64,000 nt of DNA from Lanius collurio (GCA_020086605.1 JACBWW010000002.1:31593287-31657286); one strand, 5' to 3'; positions 14,395-27,325 are shown, counted from the first letter of the stretch. Notes: generated from the letters alone by a model not told the origin. Translations and numbers: made by a program.

Positions 14395-14765
14395 GTTTCT
14401 GTCTATCTGCCAAGCCCAAGGGGGCACCACCAGCCCTGCCTGACCTTTTCTAGTCCTCTGGGGCTGCTCCCATGCTGCCTGTGGTCCAGGACCCCATGGC
14501 AGTCTCCTAGGGACACCAGCCATCTGCTCTGCACAGCCCTGCCCTGCTCAGACCCACCAGCCCTTGTCTCAGCCTTGTCCTGGCCTCCCCTACCCTCAGG
14601 GGACATGCACAAAATGTCCTGGGCTGGGGCTGCCCCAGTGCCCCTCAGGCTGTCAGGGTCCCTCCCTGCCAGCCCAGGGATCCCCAGCAGTTCCCAGCCC
14701 TGCTGGTCCTGGGGAGCTGCTGGCCCACACTGAGCCATGGCACCATCCACTCCATCCCTAACTGG
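14395..14765. other. GC-rich, CpG-free island of unknown origin
   Basis: About 370 bases stand out sharply from the AT-rich surroundings through dense CCC/GGG and CAG/CTG words, yet I find no CG dinucleotide. The first CG appears only near 14780. Open frames exist on both strands (127 residues at 14350-14733 plus; 115 residues at 14403-14750 minus), but both are low-complexity Pro/Ser/Gly-rich frames expected from base composition. It could be a CpG-decayed old insertion or a repeat family I do not recognise. Confidence 0.5.
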
Positions 14766-17700
14766 AAAGCTACTCAGTGCTCGTGTGGTCTGCTCTCACA
14801 TCTCACAGCAGTCAGGTTTTAGTGCTGGTTTTATATGAGTGATTGCTGGGGAACAGCTGGCACTCATAAAATGAAACACAGAATATCTTGTTAATGACTT
14901 GTCACCATTTTTCTTCTTTGCTTTATGGGTCAGAGGAAAACAAACAGCTTCACGGGTCTGTGCAGAAGGGCCCGGCAGCCCTTCCCAGCATCCAGTTGCT
15001 GAAATGACAGTGATTAACCACAGTGCCTGAAACTGGAACTGCACAGAGTGTGCTTGCACTGCAGGGCTCATGGAGATCTACTGAGTAAGAGATGTGACAT
15101 ATCTGGAGGGGAATGGCAAAGTGGCAGGAAAGTTTGCCAGCAAACATCTCTCTTGCCAGTTATTTACCCGACTAATCCTGCTCCGAGCAAGCCTTTCCTG
15201 TGCAGCCCTCAAAATGCCAGTAGCAGCACACTGGCTCAAAGGGCTCCCTCTACTGCAGTCACTGCAAAGCTTGGGCTGGTGTTAGCCCGGGGGATAAATG
15301 CTTCAAAGCACCCCTGAAGCAGACAACCCCAAAAACCAGGGAGTTCTAAAGCCACAGGTTTTCTCATACAGGCTTCATATCAGCTCATTTGGTACTAAGC
15401 TGCTGTTTTCCCAGAGAAAGCTCCTGACTATGCTAAGCCCCCTGATGTTGCACTGGAAATGCCATCTGCTTTAAAACACAAACTGAACATAATTCTCAAA
15501 ATAAAAGTCCTTTACACCATTGTCATGTGAAAGGAAAAGCAGGAAGAACCCACAGGCAGCTGTGGATAAAAAGACTGAGCTGGAGTAGGAGTTGACCAGG
15601 CATGACAGACAGAAATCTGAACATTTTCTCAGTCCAATTTGAATATTAAGAGATTGCAAGATTGCTAGATTTGCATCTCAAGGGGACAGAAATCTATTAT
15701 TTTAGCAAGTGGGGAAAAACAAGCGTGTGAAGATCACTTGCTTGGTTCACCAGGAAGCTTGCAGGCTGCTGCACTGCAAGACACACCACTGCCTTGAGTC
15801 AAATGAGCTTAACTAGTCCCATATTTATAAGGAACAGGGGCATTCTGTGCTTCTCTTCAAATCAGTTATTCAAGTCAGTAGAGGAAAAAAGGAATGTCTG
15901 TTATTCCATCCCCTCTCTCCACCATCAGAAGTCTCTCTTTAAAGATATATCTGTCTTTGATCATTAGAAAATCTCCCCAAATTAGTGATGCAGGAGAGAA
16001 ATCCTCTGGCCTGAGCTCAGAAGAGCAGTTTACGTCCTAATTCACCCATTCAAAATCTAATGGGAGAGAAATGCCTAGGGGCATTAAGTACTTAAATGCA
16101 TTTTCAGATATGAGCTCTTCTTCCTTTTATTAGTACACTAACTCTTTATAGTTATCTAGTTTATTAAGAAACAACACGTTTTACACGGAATTTTATAAAA
16201 CTAGTATACTTTAAATATTAGATTAGAAAAGCACCTGAGGAGCCATGCTGTTTCCTTGGGTGTAAAGAAGTATTTAGGCAGTTACTTAAAGCCCTATCAC
16301 GTGCTCAATTCAGAGCTGTTCCAAGCTATCAGCTGCGTCTGCGTCCGTATGTGCAGCACATGGCATCTAACCACTGCATTCGAACTGTTGCAGCAATTTT
16401 ATGGAGATGTTGTCCTCAGATTGTTTCCACCCTGTGGCAAATGAGGGATGTGCAGGTTTCTGAGCATAGCTCCATTCTAGGCTCCTGTTAAGCCAGCCTC
16501 TCTTACTCAGCAGTTATCACTTATGCTCCCATTTGTACTGAGCCATGAGCTAATAAATGCATGAGCCTTGTTTGATGCAGCAAATGCACTGATGAATAGG
16601 AGGATAAAATACCTTTTAAACTGAGAATATTCAAGTAAACTGACCCATCAAATTTGTGAATGCTAAGCTGTGTCACAAAGCCAAATGAGCTCATTCAATG
16701 CTCTGTCAGCTGAGAGGAACATTAAAGACCAATACCTAATTCCTGTCACCACCAGTGGGATTTTGCTTCCTAAAAAGGGATGTCTATTATTATTTTAGAT
16801 ACCCATCTGTATTCAAATTAACTGCACAACTGAAGGGAATGGGAGTTAAAATAGGCTTACTTTGCCTTCCAGTTGCCAATTCACGAAGGCATATCATCCC
16901 ACAGGTCTCACATTCTGCCAGCTTCTTTCAAATACTTGATATGAAGCTGGGCATCCAGAACTGAGTAAGACATCCCTGCTATCTAACTCCAAATTTTGGA
17001 AAATGCTATTGCTGCACAAGAAAGGAAAGAAAAAACACTTTTAATACCAACCCTAACAATGTTCCCTGAATCCCCTATTTTCTTTCTGGTCCCATGAACA
17101 GGGAATAAATGTTACATATTTAATGGGAAAAGAGCAGGGAAGCAGAGGCAATGTGAATGATACTTGCCATTTCAGTATACCTAATTGTCTAAAAGTGGAG
17201 AGTTACTTTCCAAAAACTTTTTGTCAGATGCTGAAGGTCAGGGGAAGACTAGAATGTAAATCTTTTCTGAGAGCTTCTCAATTGTTACCTATAGAGAGAT
17301 TCTTAATCCTCGAGACACCTGAAGTTCTCCATCTACCCCACAGACAGCAGCATTGCCATATGTGGAGGAGAGCCAGCCATCTGCTTCAGCATGAACTCTA
17401 AAACATTTGACTTTTAGGTTTTTAACTATTTGATTCCCAGTTTCATGTTTGTTGAAATATTATTGAGTAGTGAATATACATGTATGTTATGTACCTGTGG
17501 TGTATATTTTATGGTTTTATATATTCAGCGTGTATCTATAAATAAGTTGCATATAATTATGTGTAAAAAGAGAAAAAAGAGAAAGCTATGTAGAATTGAT
17601 TGCATATGTACTCGTGATTGGGTTATTGCACACTTTGTTTTGTATTTGTTGCCATATTTCTTATAAATCAACTTTAACTTCTTTAGATTCCACAAGCGAC

Positions 17701-17906
17701 ATCCACAAGTCACAGAGCAAGGATTTGGAAGTCAAAACATCACCTTAAGTGCATCTAAAGCTCAGACCAGATTTCCATATTCTGCCATGTACCTATCCTG
17801 AGAGAAGGAATTCTTTTTAGCATCGAGCTCATTATTTCTTCATGATTTTCACATGATCACAATTGTTTTCACTTCCCATTTCTAGACAGTCCTGAATGGG
17901 AACTAT

Positions 17907-17928
17907 GTCAAAGTTCAAGAACTTTGAC
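17907..17928. repeat. Perfect inverted repeat, 10-bp arms, 2-base centre
   Basis: The arms are GTCAAAGTTC (17907-17916) and GAACTTTGAC (17919-17928), separated by AA. The left arm plus the first centre base contains CAAAGTTCA, which resembles an HNF4/nuclear-receptor half-site pattern. Binding is not shown. Confidence 0.95.
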
Positions 17929-18068
17929 GGTACAGGTTCTCCTCAGATGATCTTCTGGGTCTTCATCTGATCGCAGAGTTTCATATTAGGCTCTCTGAGG
18001 TGGTTGGATTGCTTTCTCAAATGGAAAGCAATAGATAAATTCATATATTTTGGTCTGTCTGTGAAATT

Positions 18069-18092
18069 ATATTGCAGTTATCACTGCAATAT
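18069..18092. repeat. Perfect inverted repeat, 10-bp arms, 4-base loop
   Basis: The arms are ATATTGCAGT (18069-18078) and ACTGCAATAT (18083-18092), with loop TATC. It lies about 140 bases after the 17907 palindrome. Confidence 0.95.
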
Positions 18093-19570
18093 GTGAGGTT
18101 TTAGCCGCCAATAGCTAATGGCTAGGGCAATAAATTGTCAGGGTAGGGCTTCAATATTGTTTTTAATGAGAACATCTGATATTGATTATGTAAACCAAAT
18201 AATACTGGCCCACACAGGACTCGAGTTATTCTGTTCCTGCATGTAAAACATTAGTCAGCACCTTATTGCCATGCTCAATCTGTAGGATTATCCTTGAATT
18301 GAAAGTAGTAATAAAAACAATGAAAATGTCCAACAGGAGATTTGTGTTAGTAAAATTCATGATAATTACTGTTTCTAGCAAAATCTGATTTTGCTTGCAT
18401 AACTTCAAAAAGCATAGTCCTGTGTTTAAAAACTAAGATGATTTGGTCATACAAAGACCTCTTATTTTCAGTCCTTCAGATATTTACTTTGAAACAACCT
18501 TAAGGTTATCAATACACTTGAAATCCGTAGTGACACAATCGTGGACAACCATTGGTTTCATTTTTTGGAAGCATCTGTGGACAGTAACCTCTGGTTGTGA
18601 GTAAGGGGCCTGTGATGTGGACCAAGAAATGTACAAAGAAATCTACAAAGCTTCTATCAAACTTATTTGGAGGAAATAATTTGTCAGGGATTTTCAATGC
18701 ATGGAATATAACACTTCCACCATCTTAGTCCAAAAGGCATTAGTATGCTAACTCAGGTGGTGAGGCTGGGATTCTGACTGGTTAACCAGATTGGTTTCTC
18801 TAACCCATTGATTTCAAACTGGATATAGAATCCATTAAAATGAAACCTGTGTCAGGTTTGAGTGTTTGTGTACATGTGTTTGTGTGTCTTTTGGTTTGTT
18901 TGGTTTTTTTGTGGTACTGTGGGGTTTTTTACCAGATCAGATTAGATACACTCTGATATTTCCTTTTGTCCTTAAAAATATTTTCCTTCCTCTCTTTTTG
19001 GAAGAAATTTGTAATATTTACCTTTCTTCTGGTAATTAGACACCTCCCTCAACTGCCACAACTCTTTAAAGATGTCGGAGAGTGACCTTGCACTGCTAGC
19101 TCCTTCAGCACTTTAATGATGTTCATTAGTAACAAATCAACAAGAAGAATTCCTGTCAGAGTAGCAAGGGCTTGTGACTGGATGCTTCAATTTACAGATA
19201 CCTCTTGGATGCTGAATGTCTTTACTGCACAGTTTGTGAGGACCTGTGGTTGAAATGTCAGGGCTTTCTCAGAATGTAACACTCAGTAAATGGATGTTGA
19301 AATTAACCATATATTAATATTTGAATTAAACAAATTGAAGGGTTTTGTGGCTTGCAAATCCCACAGAGCTGCTGTAAATGCACTTGATATGGTGTATTGT
19401 CCACAGTAAATGCCAGCCTGGCTTAAAGAGGTATGGAGGTGTCTGGTGGTTGACTAGCTTGTCCACTGCTTAATTTATGTGGCGAGCTTGCCTCTTTATG
19501 TCTTGGAATATCTTAAACCATTTACAAACAGCCTAAATATTCCTTGACTGTGCAGCCCCACTTAAGCCAG

Positions 19571-20000
19571 TGTCAGTGACAGCTACTCACCAGAAGCAGA
19601 AGTTGAGAAGAGAAATACAGCTCAAACCTCTTATGATATTAAGTCATTTATTCCCTCTGTCCTGGGGGGGACAGAGCACCCGACCTGGGCAGAGCCGGCG
19701 AGGTAAGAGGGTGAGGCTTTCCATCCTGCTGGTTTTGTCACAGACAGGGGGGAAAGGGGATACCAGGGGCGGAGCTGGGATAAACAACCAACCAGATCAG
19801 AGCCTGGGCTCCTTGAACATCAGACAGACCCGACTCAGTCACATGGCAGGGACCCGGCCGGGGGGGCCCAGGGGGGTCCACCGCAACAGAGGTGTGCACT
19901 GGAGAGGACTACTTAGGGATAAATTGGCTCCCTAGCCCAGGGCCTGTGATGAGGATTAGTTAAAACTAAGGAGATCGATTTTAGCTGTCTGGGGGAAAGC
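19571..20000 (-). mobile_element. CpG-rich LTR remnant of an avian ERV (left end better defined)
   Basis: On the minus strand the sequence runs from a GC-rich U3-like part, with several CpG sites around GGCCGGGTCC and GCTCCGCCCC, to an AATAAA at 19647-19652. It then has a T- and C-rich U5-like stretch ending GTCACTGACA at 19571. The spacing of about 76 bases from signal to end fits an LTR. The SP1-like CCGCCC box lies upstream of the signal. I could not find the other terminus or a target duplication, so the right limit is approximate and could be near 19940 or 20025. The 121-residue plus-strand open frame here is antisense to the LTR and is not a gene. Confidence 0.62.
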
Positions 20001-23000
20001 TGTCCAGTGTTGTTAGATTAATATACACTGTGACCACGTTTTCTCAGTGTGCTGAAAATATGAATCACTCATGTAGGCAACAGTATGGTCCAATGCAAGA
20101 AATTGGGTGTCATTCAACACATCCCATTTTACACATACCATGAGTGAGATAAAGCTGATCTTAGAGGACGCCTCAGTTGCGTTCTGGATGTATCTTTCTC
20201 TCCCCATCTCCTTCCCCTTCCCTCGCTGACAGTTTTCACTTAGCTTTCTTAATTATTTCTGAAAATTAAATGGGGCAAGTCCAGACTTGTGTCATTATGG
20301 GAAGTTGTGAGGGCGGTGTTCTCTTCTCAGCTGCTGTGTGTCTCTGGCTGCTCTGTTTTCCCATCTGTGAAATGCAAGTAGTACTTGCACAGCTTCTGAT
20401 GTATTTGATGCTCTGCAGGTGAAAAGTGCAGTGCTGTGAAATGTTGTGACTGTAGAGCAACATTTATGCTTGTGGAACGATGACTGCATAAAATTTTAGA
20501 GCCCCACCACCACCCTGCAAGGTAATATGTATGGAGCACTATGAATATAAACCACTTGTTTGGCTGCCTGATAGAACACTTGCTAATGTAACAGCTTAGA
20601 TAATCTAAATTCTCCCTTTGGGCAGGTATCAAGGATATTTAGTTTATCACTCTTCTGCAGAAATGAACACTGGACCATTAAATAATTGATTTTGTATAAA
20701 ATCTGATGGAATTTATGTTGTTTTATTTTTTTTGTTTGGTTTTTTTTTTGGGTTTTTTTTTTTTTTTAGGAAAGAATGAAGGAATAAGCATGTGTTCTAC
20801 TGTTTTCTATGATTTCTTCTTATCTTCATAGTTTAAGGGGGCTGATAAAAGGAAAGAACAAAAAGGTTACCTTGTAAATAAATTATGGTCTGAGAAGCTT
20901 TCAGTCTTAGCAGAACTCAGTGAATAAATTATACCTGTTTTCTCTGCCTGAAAAGTAACCAGTATTATTTGACTATTTCACACGTATATTGGAAAATTAA
21001 ACATTTTTTAATATTTCAAAAGCTTTATGAAATTTCTCAATTAGAACACTTAAAATTGAACAGATTTATACTATCGTAGTCATTATTTATAATGAAGGAA
21101 TTCTTCAGTTTTGGATGTTCTTGTTCCTGTGAGTCTTTTCTAGTTTTGGTTGTCTCTAAATTTCCTGAATATAAAGGGGCTGGTATGTGAAGGTTTTATG
21201 AATACCAATAGTTCCTCAACTGTTTTGGTGCAAATAAATCTCATTTTATTGTGCTGTCATACATGTGACCACTTTTCTGTGGTCTGCACTTTTGCATTTC
21301 AAGGAGCTTGCTATCAATTGGAGGAGGTGACATTTCATGTTGATTTTGAGATGTAGGATGGTCCAGAGGAGAGGCATGTGCTATCCCTTTTCCTAAGAGA
21401 ATTGTTTTCTTGTTTCCCCCTTTTATTTTTCTTTTTTTTTTCACCTTGCCCCATTAGAGTCATTGAGGATATGAAAAGAAAATCATAATTCTTTGTTTAC
21501 AGCAAATACAGCATTAATGTGTATCTTTCTCTCTGCATTTTCTTTCTGATCTTCCAGAGTGCAGAGCAATTTGCCTGCTAATTCATTTACAGCTGCTTTT
21601 GTGAGCCTGTCTGAACACCCAGTAGAATAGGAAAATTTGCAAGCATAAACACGCAGAAATGTTTCCTGCGCTAGCCATTTGGAATGATAAAGTGGCATCT
21701 CCAGCAGAAGGATAACAAGCATGGGTAGAATTGTGACTGTGGCTGAGCAAAGGGCTGATGGGATTCTTTGGATGCTCGGGGGTGAACTCGAAGGCAAGAT
21801 CACATCTCCCCCTTTTGATGGACCAGATCACCTGTAGACATCCTTTCTCCGTATTTAGAACCTTTCCTTTTCCCCTTCACCTCTTACAGCTACCACAAAG
21901 CTACCAGCTGCTAATTTCTAGCCTCTTCTAGTCAGAGTGACTATTTCTGTGGCTGGCCTTTGCTGATTGTCATGGATTTGCCTTATAGAAGAAAGTGAGC
22001 CAGCATAGCTGGCGAGGATCCCTGGGATGAAGAGTCTATTCAACTAATAAACCTGTGAGTGAGGAGAAAGACCAAGTAAGCTGCTGCCATGGGGCAGAGA
22101 TTCACCACAGAAACCGATCCTGAGCCCTCAGTATGGCCATGACCCAAATTGTGATGCCACACCCTGCAGCATGCCAAGCATCCACTAAGAGGCACCGTTT
22201 TGCACTGCATTTTCTGGGATGTAATACACCTATGTACTGTCAGCATGAAACAGTAACCTTATGCATGAATAGGGCTTCCCTGTTGCCATACTGTGGGTGG
22301 AGAGATAAATTCTGCTTAGTTTGGTACTCGTATTCTTGCAGGCACTTGTCATTCACCTGCTTTCTTGATGGTTTCTCCGCAGTTTTATTTTGCCTCTTCC
22401 TCCAGGCAGGGATGATTGATTCATAAAACAGAGTTGTGCTTTGCAAGGTCAGCGTTGGCAACATTATCACTGTGTGCACAGTTTATAATCTCAATCAACT
22501 TATTTTAAACACTGAGCACAGAGGAATACAAAGGCTGTTAATTGGAAATTGTTATCTATCTCTCTCTCCCTCTTTTTTTTTTTTTTTAATGTATTACTGA
22601 AAAGGAAGCATTCTTTCTTGTATAAAGGCAGAGGTGGGTTTTATTTGCATTGTGTCTTCACAGTGGGTTATGACTGATAATAACTGAGTGTTTTTTGTAG
22701 GAGTAGCAACACAGTTAAGGTCTTCTCCTCATACTCTGAGCACAGCAAAAGAAATTGGAAATGCATGGTTGAAAGGCCAGAATATTTGAGAAGAAATTAA
22801 AGGAAGGCTGTTCTGGAAATGTGTGATTTGGGTCTGAGACAGGGGTCAGTTTTTGACTCTCTGTGTACAGGATTTCTCTGACAAAGTGTACATGTCATGT
22901 AATCTGTGCAAACATCAGGACACTAAACTGTGCCATTGACTTTAGGCTTCCTCACCAGACAAACTGGAATTTCTCATTCTGTGAAGTGTCCAAGAACTTA

Positions 23001-26000
23001 ATTATCAATTCAAGGTCAGAATAATTTGATTCAGTTATGATTGTCTGACCTATTAACCAATGGCTACCTCTCCTCTATCTAGGACATTCAAGGGAGAAAA
23101 TCTGAAATGTTCAGGGGAAGAAGAGCACAACATTGCCACAATTTCTAAAGGAAGACAGTGTATCTAGTGGCCTTGGCTCTGTTCTGAATGAGAAGGAAGA
23201 ATTTTATTCTTATGAGCCAAAGGGTTGCACTGGGGAGCATAGGCCTCAAGGGCAGTAGATAACCTGCTTGGATTTCTCATGGCAATTACAAAGTGTTGAA
23301 AGATCCCTATATCCATGACAAATATAAGTAGCCTTTTTTGAGATTTTTATTCCCAATTTTCCCTTTGATGTGTTGTAAAAGAGAAGAAGAGAGTGAGAGT
23401 GCAACAAAGAAGGGGAAGAGAACTTGACAAGAAGGTAGGGAATAAAAGAGGATATTATCAGAAGAAAAAGAATATCATAGCAAAATCCAGGTTGTGCATA
23501 TGTGAAGGTGCAAGTTTCTGTAATGCAGGTGGTTAAAGGGAGGTATGAGGTGAAAAACATACAAGTGGGAAAGACAGACTATGTAAAATATGGTTCAAAG
23601 AGGTGCTTTAATATTTTCACATTATACCAACCCTCTCTACAGAAAAAGCTGTTTCATTAAAGCTGATTCCAGTTCAATGATTTGATTTTTAAGTGCAGAA
23701 GTGAAAACGGCAAATATTTTTCCACATTTCACTTTGTTTTAAACAAATAGAACGTATTATAAAAATAGACTTAAAATTTGATGTTGAGGGAAAGAAAATA
23801 TGACACCTTTTTTTCAATTTAATTTAATTGAAAATATAAACAATTGTTGTTTGGAAACTTTGTAAGCCAGATTGCAGCATTTTTCAGAATTGTGCAACAT
23901 AATGTGTTTTTAGTACAGTGGGGTGGGTTTTTTTGCCTTAAGGAAAAGTAATTTTAGAATATAGAAATCTACAACCTAAAGACATTCTCTTCTTGCACAG
24001 TGCCTTAGGTGCTGCAATCACTGTGAAACCGAACACTTTCCATTTGCTGTCTTTGCTCAAAACTCAGTGTAACTGTTCACCTGGGCTCCTATGGCAGGGC
24101 TTTGCCTGAGCTGTCAGGGCAGTGTTTTCCCTTGTTTTGTTCTGTTGTTCTCATATGGTTTGCCTCATTTTCTTATATCTTCAAGCCTATATACTGATAC
24201 TACAGACAGTCCTTACAGGGTCCAATTGCCACTGGCATGGGGAATTGCCTTTCTGTACCTTTCCTACAGCTCCTCTTCTGACTTTTAGTTTATATGACAG
24301 AAACACCAAGCTTAGAGCATAGCAAAATAGGCAGTGGCCACCTGTACACCTGGTCAGGATTATCCAGTGAAACACATGCACCAAAGCTTTGTGCCAATCT
24401 GTGTGCAATGCCTGTGTCCAGCTAAATGTGCCAGAGTCAGCATGAAAAGCATCTCGAGTGGAAACAGCCCATAGGAACTGGCTCAGGTCCTGATGTAGGC
24501 ATGAAGTGTGGGTGGACAGGGATGAGGATGGCTGCCATCACTATTATAGCTCACTGTTTTGAAGGAGCTTGTAGAGGGGATTGCTTGCCTGACAATGACT
24601 CCCAGATGGTCACAGGGAGAAGCTTTCCTTTGGCTTTTCCCCCTGCCTCTGTCTTTCTATTCCCATTGCTTTTAATACCTTCAGTAACTTTGAAGCTGGT
24701 ATGTATACCTTCACCTCTAGACCCCACTAATAAAACTTTGTGCATTAAGCCTGTTTTAATATCTTTCATGCAACACTTTTCAAACTCAGTGCTACTCAGT
24801 AAAGGCTATCATGGTAAATGTGATTGGAACATGCCAAACATACCCTTGACAAAATCTTCCAGGCTTGATCAAAAGCAGAGTTTCCATCTCACAAGATATA
24901 ATAGGCACCAAAGAATTTATCTGTGTCTTATGTGGATTCTGTGTCATTCATCCCTCTTGTTTTCTCCCTTCACAGAGAAAATTTCAGCTTGAGAGGAGGA
25001 TTGGGCAAACCTGTACTGTACACCATCAAGTACCAATAAGTAGATTGTCAGGAAAGATCAAAGCTGAAATGGACTGCCAAAGAAGCAAGATATTTCTTAC
25101 TCTCATCATTGCTTGCTTGCCTCCATACATTTCCACAGTACCTTAAGTTTAAACATTTTTTTGCATAAAGTAGTTCACCCAGGTCCTCTGAGAGTGTTAT
25201 TTTATTCCTTGGCTACTATGGACTAATATATACCCAGTTTAAAGAAGTGGAAAGAGCATTGTGCTTGTTAACTAGAGTAAGATTTTGGGTCATCTCCAAA
25301 GGATTTAACTATCTTTGCTGCTGGTGGCCATCCAGAGACTTTATGTGACCTGCTTATGGGAGACTACATCATCCTAACTCTGTAAAAGACACCCCTATAT
25401 CCTGCTGGTGGAGCAGAAAGGATTGATCAGCCTCTTGAAGCGCATCCCTCCCTCCACAGAGGGAGTTTAAATGACTAATATATGTTAGGTACTAAAGTTT
25501 TAGATGGTTAAAAGTAGGTAAAATTAATCCCAGCCTAAGTGCTCTGCTCCTCTTTATTGTCTGTTTTTCTTAACAGTGCTCTTGCTGTAGCTTTATCTAA
25601 AGAGCATGCAGCAGCACTACATCCTTGCAAAGCACCTGCTTTTGCTCCCCCTGAAGTCAGTGGGAGGCTTTGGTTGCTTTTCAGACCTGCAGAAACAAGC
25701 CCAATGTCCTTTCTTGTTTGCTACAAAAGAGAGTATTAAATAGCAAAGACAGATACTGCTATCTCAGCAGCAGAACGTGTTCAATGACTCGGCTTGTGGA
25801 TCTTCCTGTGCTTCTCGTGGCTACCCAATTCTCTCGCCACCCTGGCTGTGCAGGAGATCATGCTGGGTAATTATGCACTTAGGTTTTTTTCTACTTGCTA
25901 AGGTAACCAAGAATGGATTGCTCTTACAAAGTAGTTATCACCCAGGGGTTAGAAATGGAGCCTCATTTTACTCCTGATTGGGTACAGCTCATTAGGTCCA

Positions 26001-26430
26001 CAGCCTTTAACTCAGGTCCAGCCAGGGTAATTGGAAGTGACAATTGTACTGTTTTGCCACATAGCAGTCAGCATTGGCAGGAACAGCCAGATCAGAGGGA
26101 CACACAGGAGGAGTGCATCAGAAAGATTATAGAGATGTCATGAGATTAGTAATTAAGTAAAACCTCCATAAGGGTGTGTCTTAATTTTATTCAGAGCCAT
26201 TGAGGAAAATCATCTTTCTTAAGTAACAGATGTCTGAGCATGTAATTATGAAATGCCAGTTAAAAGAATTAGCAGCAGACCACAGAAACTTCCAATATCG
26301 GTGGTAAACAGAGCTAAATGGAAGAGACAAACTGATCTGCCTTATAATTTTCTTCTGTATATCCACCCAAAAGGCTTGCATGTGTGGACTTTTTTTTAAC
26401 TTTGTAAATAAACTTCAGTGAGCTGTTCAC
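20001..26430. other. Noncoding flank between two LTRs
   Basis: No gene or mobile element was recognised. It contains T/G-rich runs (about 20714-20768), a pyrimidine tract (about 22558-22589) and an AG-rich stretch (about 23375-23475). The 188-residue frame at 24426-24992 plus is the longest in this flank, but it has no known domain, no repeated motif and no splice or promoter context that I can support. Confidence 0.65.
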
Positions 26431-26435
26431 TGGTA

Positions 26436-27320
26436 TGTGAAGGGGTCACCCTGGCTGAACACCAGATGTCCACTAAAGCTGCTCTATCAATCCCCTCCTT
26501 GGCTGAACAGGGCAGAAAAAATACAAATTTTAGGCTCACAGGTTGGAATACAGGCAGGGAGAGATCACTCACCAGTTACTGTCACAGGCAGAAGAGACGT
26601 GACTGGGGAAAATTTATTACTAACCAAATCAGAGAAGGGTAATGATAAATAAAACCAAATCTTATAACGCCTTCCTCCCACCCCTCTCTTCTTCCAGGTC
26701 TTAATTTTACTCCTGAGTTTCTCTACCTCCTCCCCCTCCAGCTGCACAGGGTGACAGGGAATGGGAGCTGCAGTCAGTTCATCACACATTGTCTCTGATG
26801 TTGCTTCCTCCTCAGGGGGAAGACTCCTCACCCTCTTCCCCTGATCCTGCATGGGGTCCCTGCCACAGGAGACAGTCCTCCATGAAACTCTCTAGCATGA
26901 GTCCTTCCCACAGGCTACAGTTCTTTATGAACTGTGCCAGAGTGGGTCCCTTCCACATGGTTTGGTCCTTTGGGAACAGGCTGCTCCAATGTGTGTCCTT
27001 CTCTGGGTCACAAGTTCTGTCAGCAAACCTGCTCTAGTGTGAGCTCCTTTCCCACAGGTCCTACCAGTAGCTTGCTCCAGTGTGGGCTTCCCACAGGGTT
27101 TCACTGCATTTGAACAGTTTTTTTAAACCCTTCTTAAATCTGTTGTCCCAGAGGCACTACTACTGATGCTGATGGGCTTGGCTTTGGCCAGAGGTGATTC
27201 CATCTTGGATTCCATCTTGGCATTGGCTCTGTCAGAGATGGGAGAATTATCTGGGAGCTTCTCACAGAAGCTGCCCATGAAGTTCCCCCAGCCAAACCCT
27301 TGTCACCAGACCCCAGTACA
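26436..27320 (-). mobile_element. Solo LTR of an avian endogenous retrovirus (about 885 bp)
   Basis: Read on the minus strand, the element opens TGTACTGG and closes CTTCACA, so it has TGT...ACA termini. An AATAAA at 26613-26618 lies about 177 bases before the 3' end, followed by GTGAGTGATCTCTCCCTG. That order matches the R-U5 part of an avian ERV LTR family I recognise. The upstream half carries an array of roughly 45-50-bp units (about 26845-27115). The flanks TGGTA (26431-26435) and TGGAG (27321-27325) share three of five bases, so they could be a decayed target duplication. No internal gag, pol or env sequence is attached, which fits LTR-LTR recombination. The exact family name needs a repeat-library search. 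Confidence 0.82.
26845..27115 (-). repeat. Internal ~45-50-bp repeat array inside the LTR
   Basis: Four to five diverged units recur with a shared pattern on the plus strand: a TTCCCACAGG-like block, a variable middle, then TGCTCCAGTGTGGG-like sequence. Clear unit ends are at AGTGTGGGC (about 27080), AGTGTGAGC (about 27040), AATGTGTGTC (about 26995) and AGAGTGGGTC (about 26945). Such U3 minisatellites are part of this LTR family as I remember it. The array is not a separate locus. Confidence 0.7.
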
Positions 27321-27325
27321 TGGAG

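Larger units (their letters stand above)
14766..19570. other. Noncoding flank with two close palindromes
   Basis: No gene was recognised. The block 16540-16740 has mixed complexity and no repeat character, so it might be conserved, but that is only an impression. Two perfect inverted repeats lie at 17907-17928 and 18069-18092. A T/G-rich tract is at about 18865-18935. Confidence 0.65.

Noticed and set aside
14350..14750. Open frames of 127 and 115 residues on opposite strands
   Set aside because: Both come from the GC-rich island, where stop codons are rare, and have low-complexity Pro/Ser/Gly composition.
19570..19935. 121-residue plus-strand frame with Gly/Arg-rich composition
   Set aside because: It is antisense to the LTR remnant and is explained by its GC content.
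24426..24992. 188-residue plus-strand open frame, second longest in the window
   Set aside because: No recognisable domain, signal, repeat or splice context. One frame of this length by chance is plausible in 64 kb.
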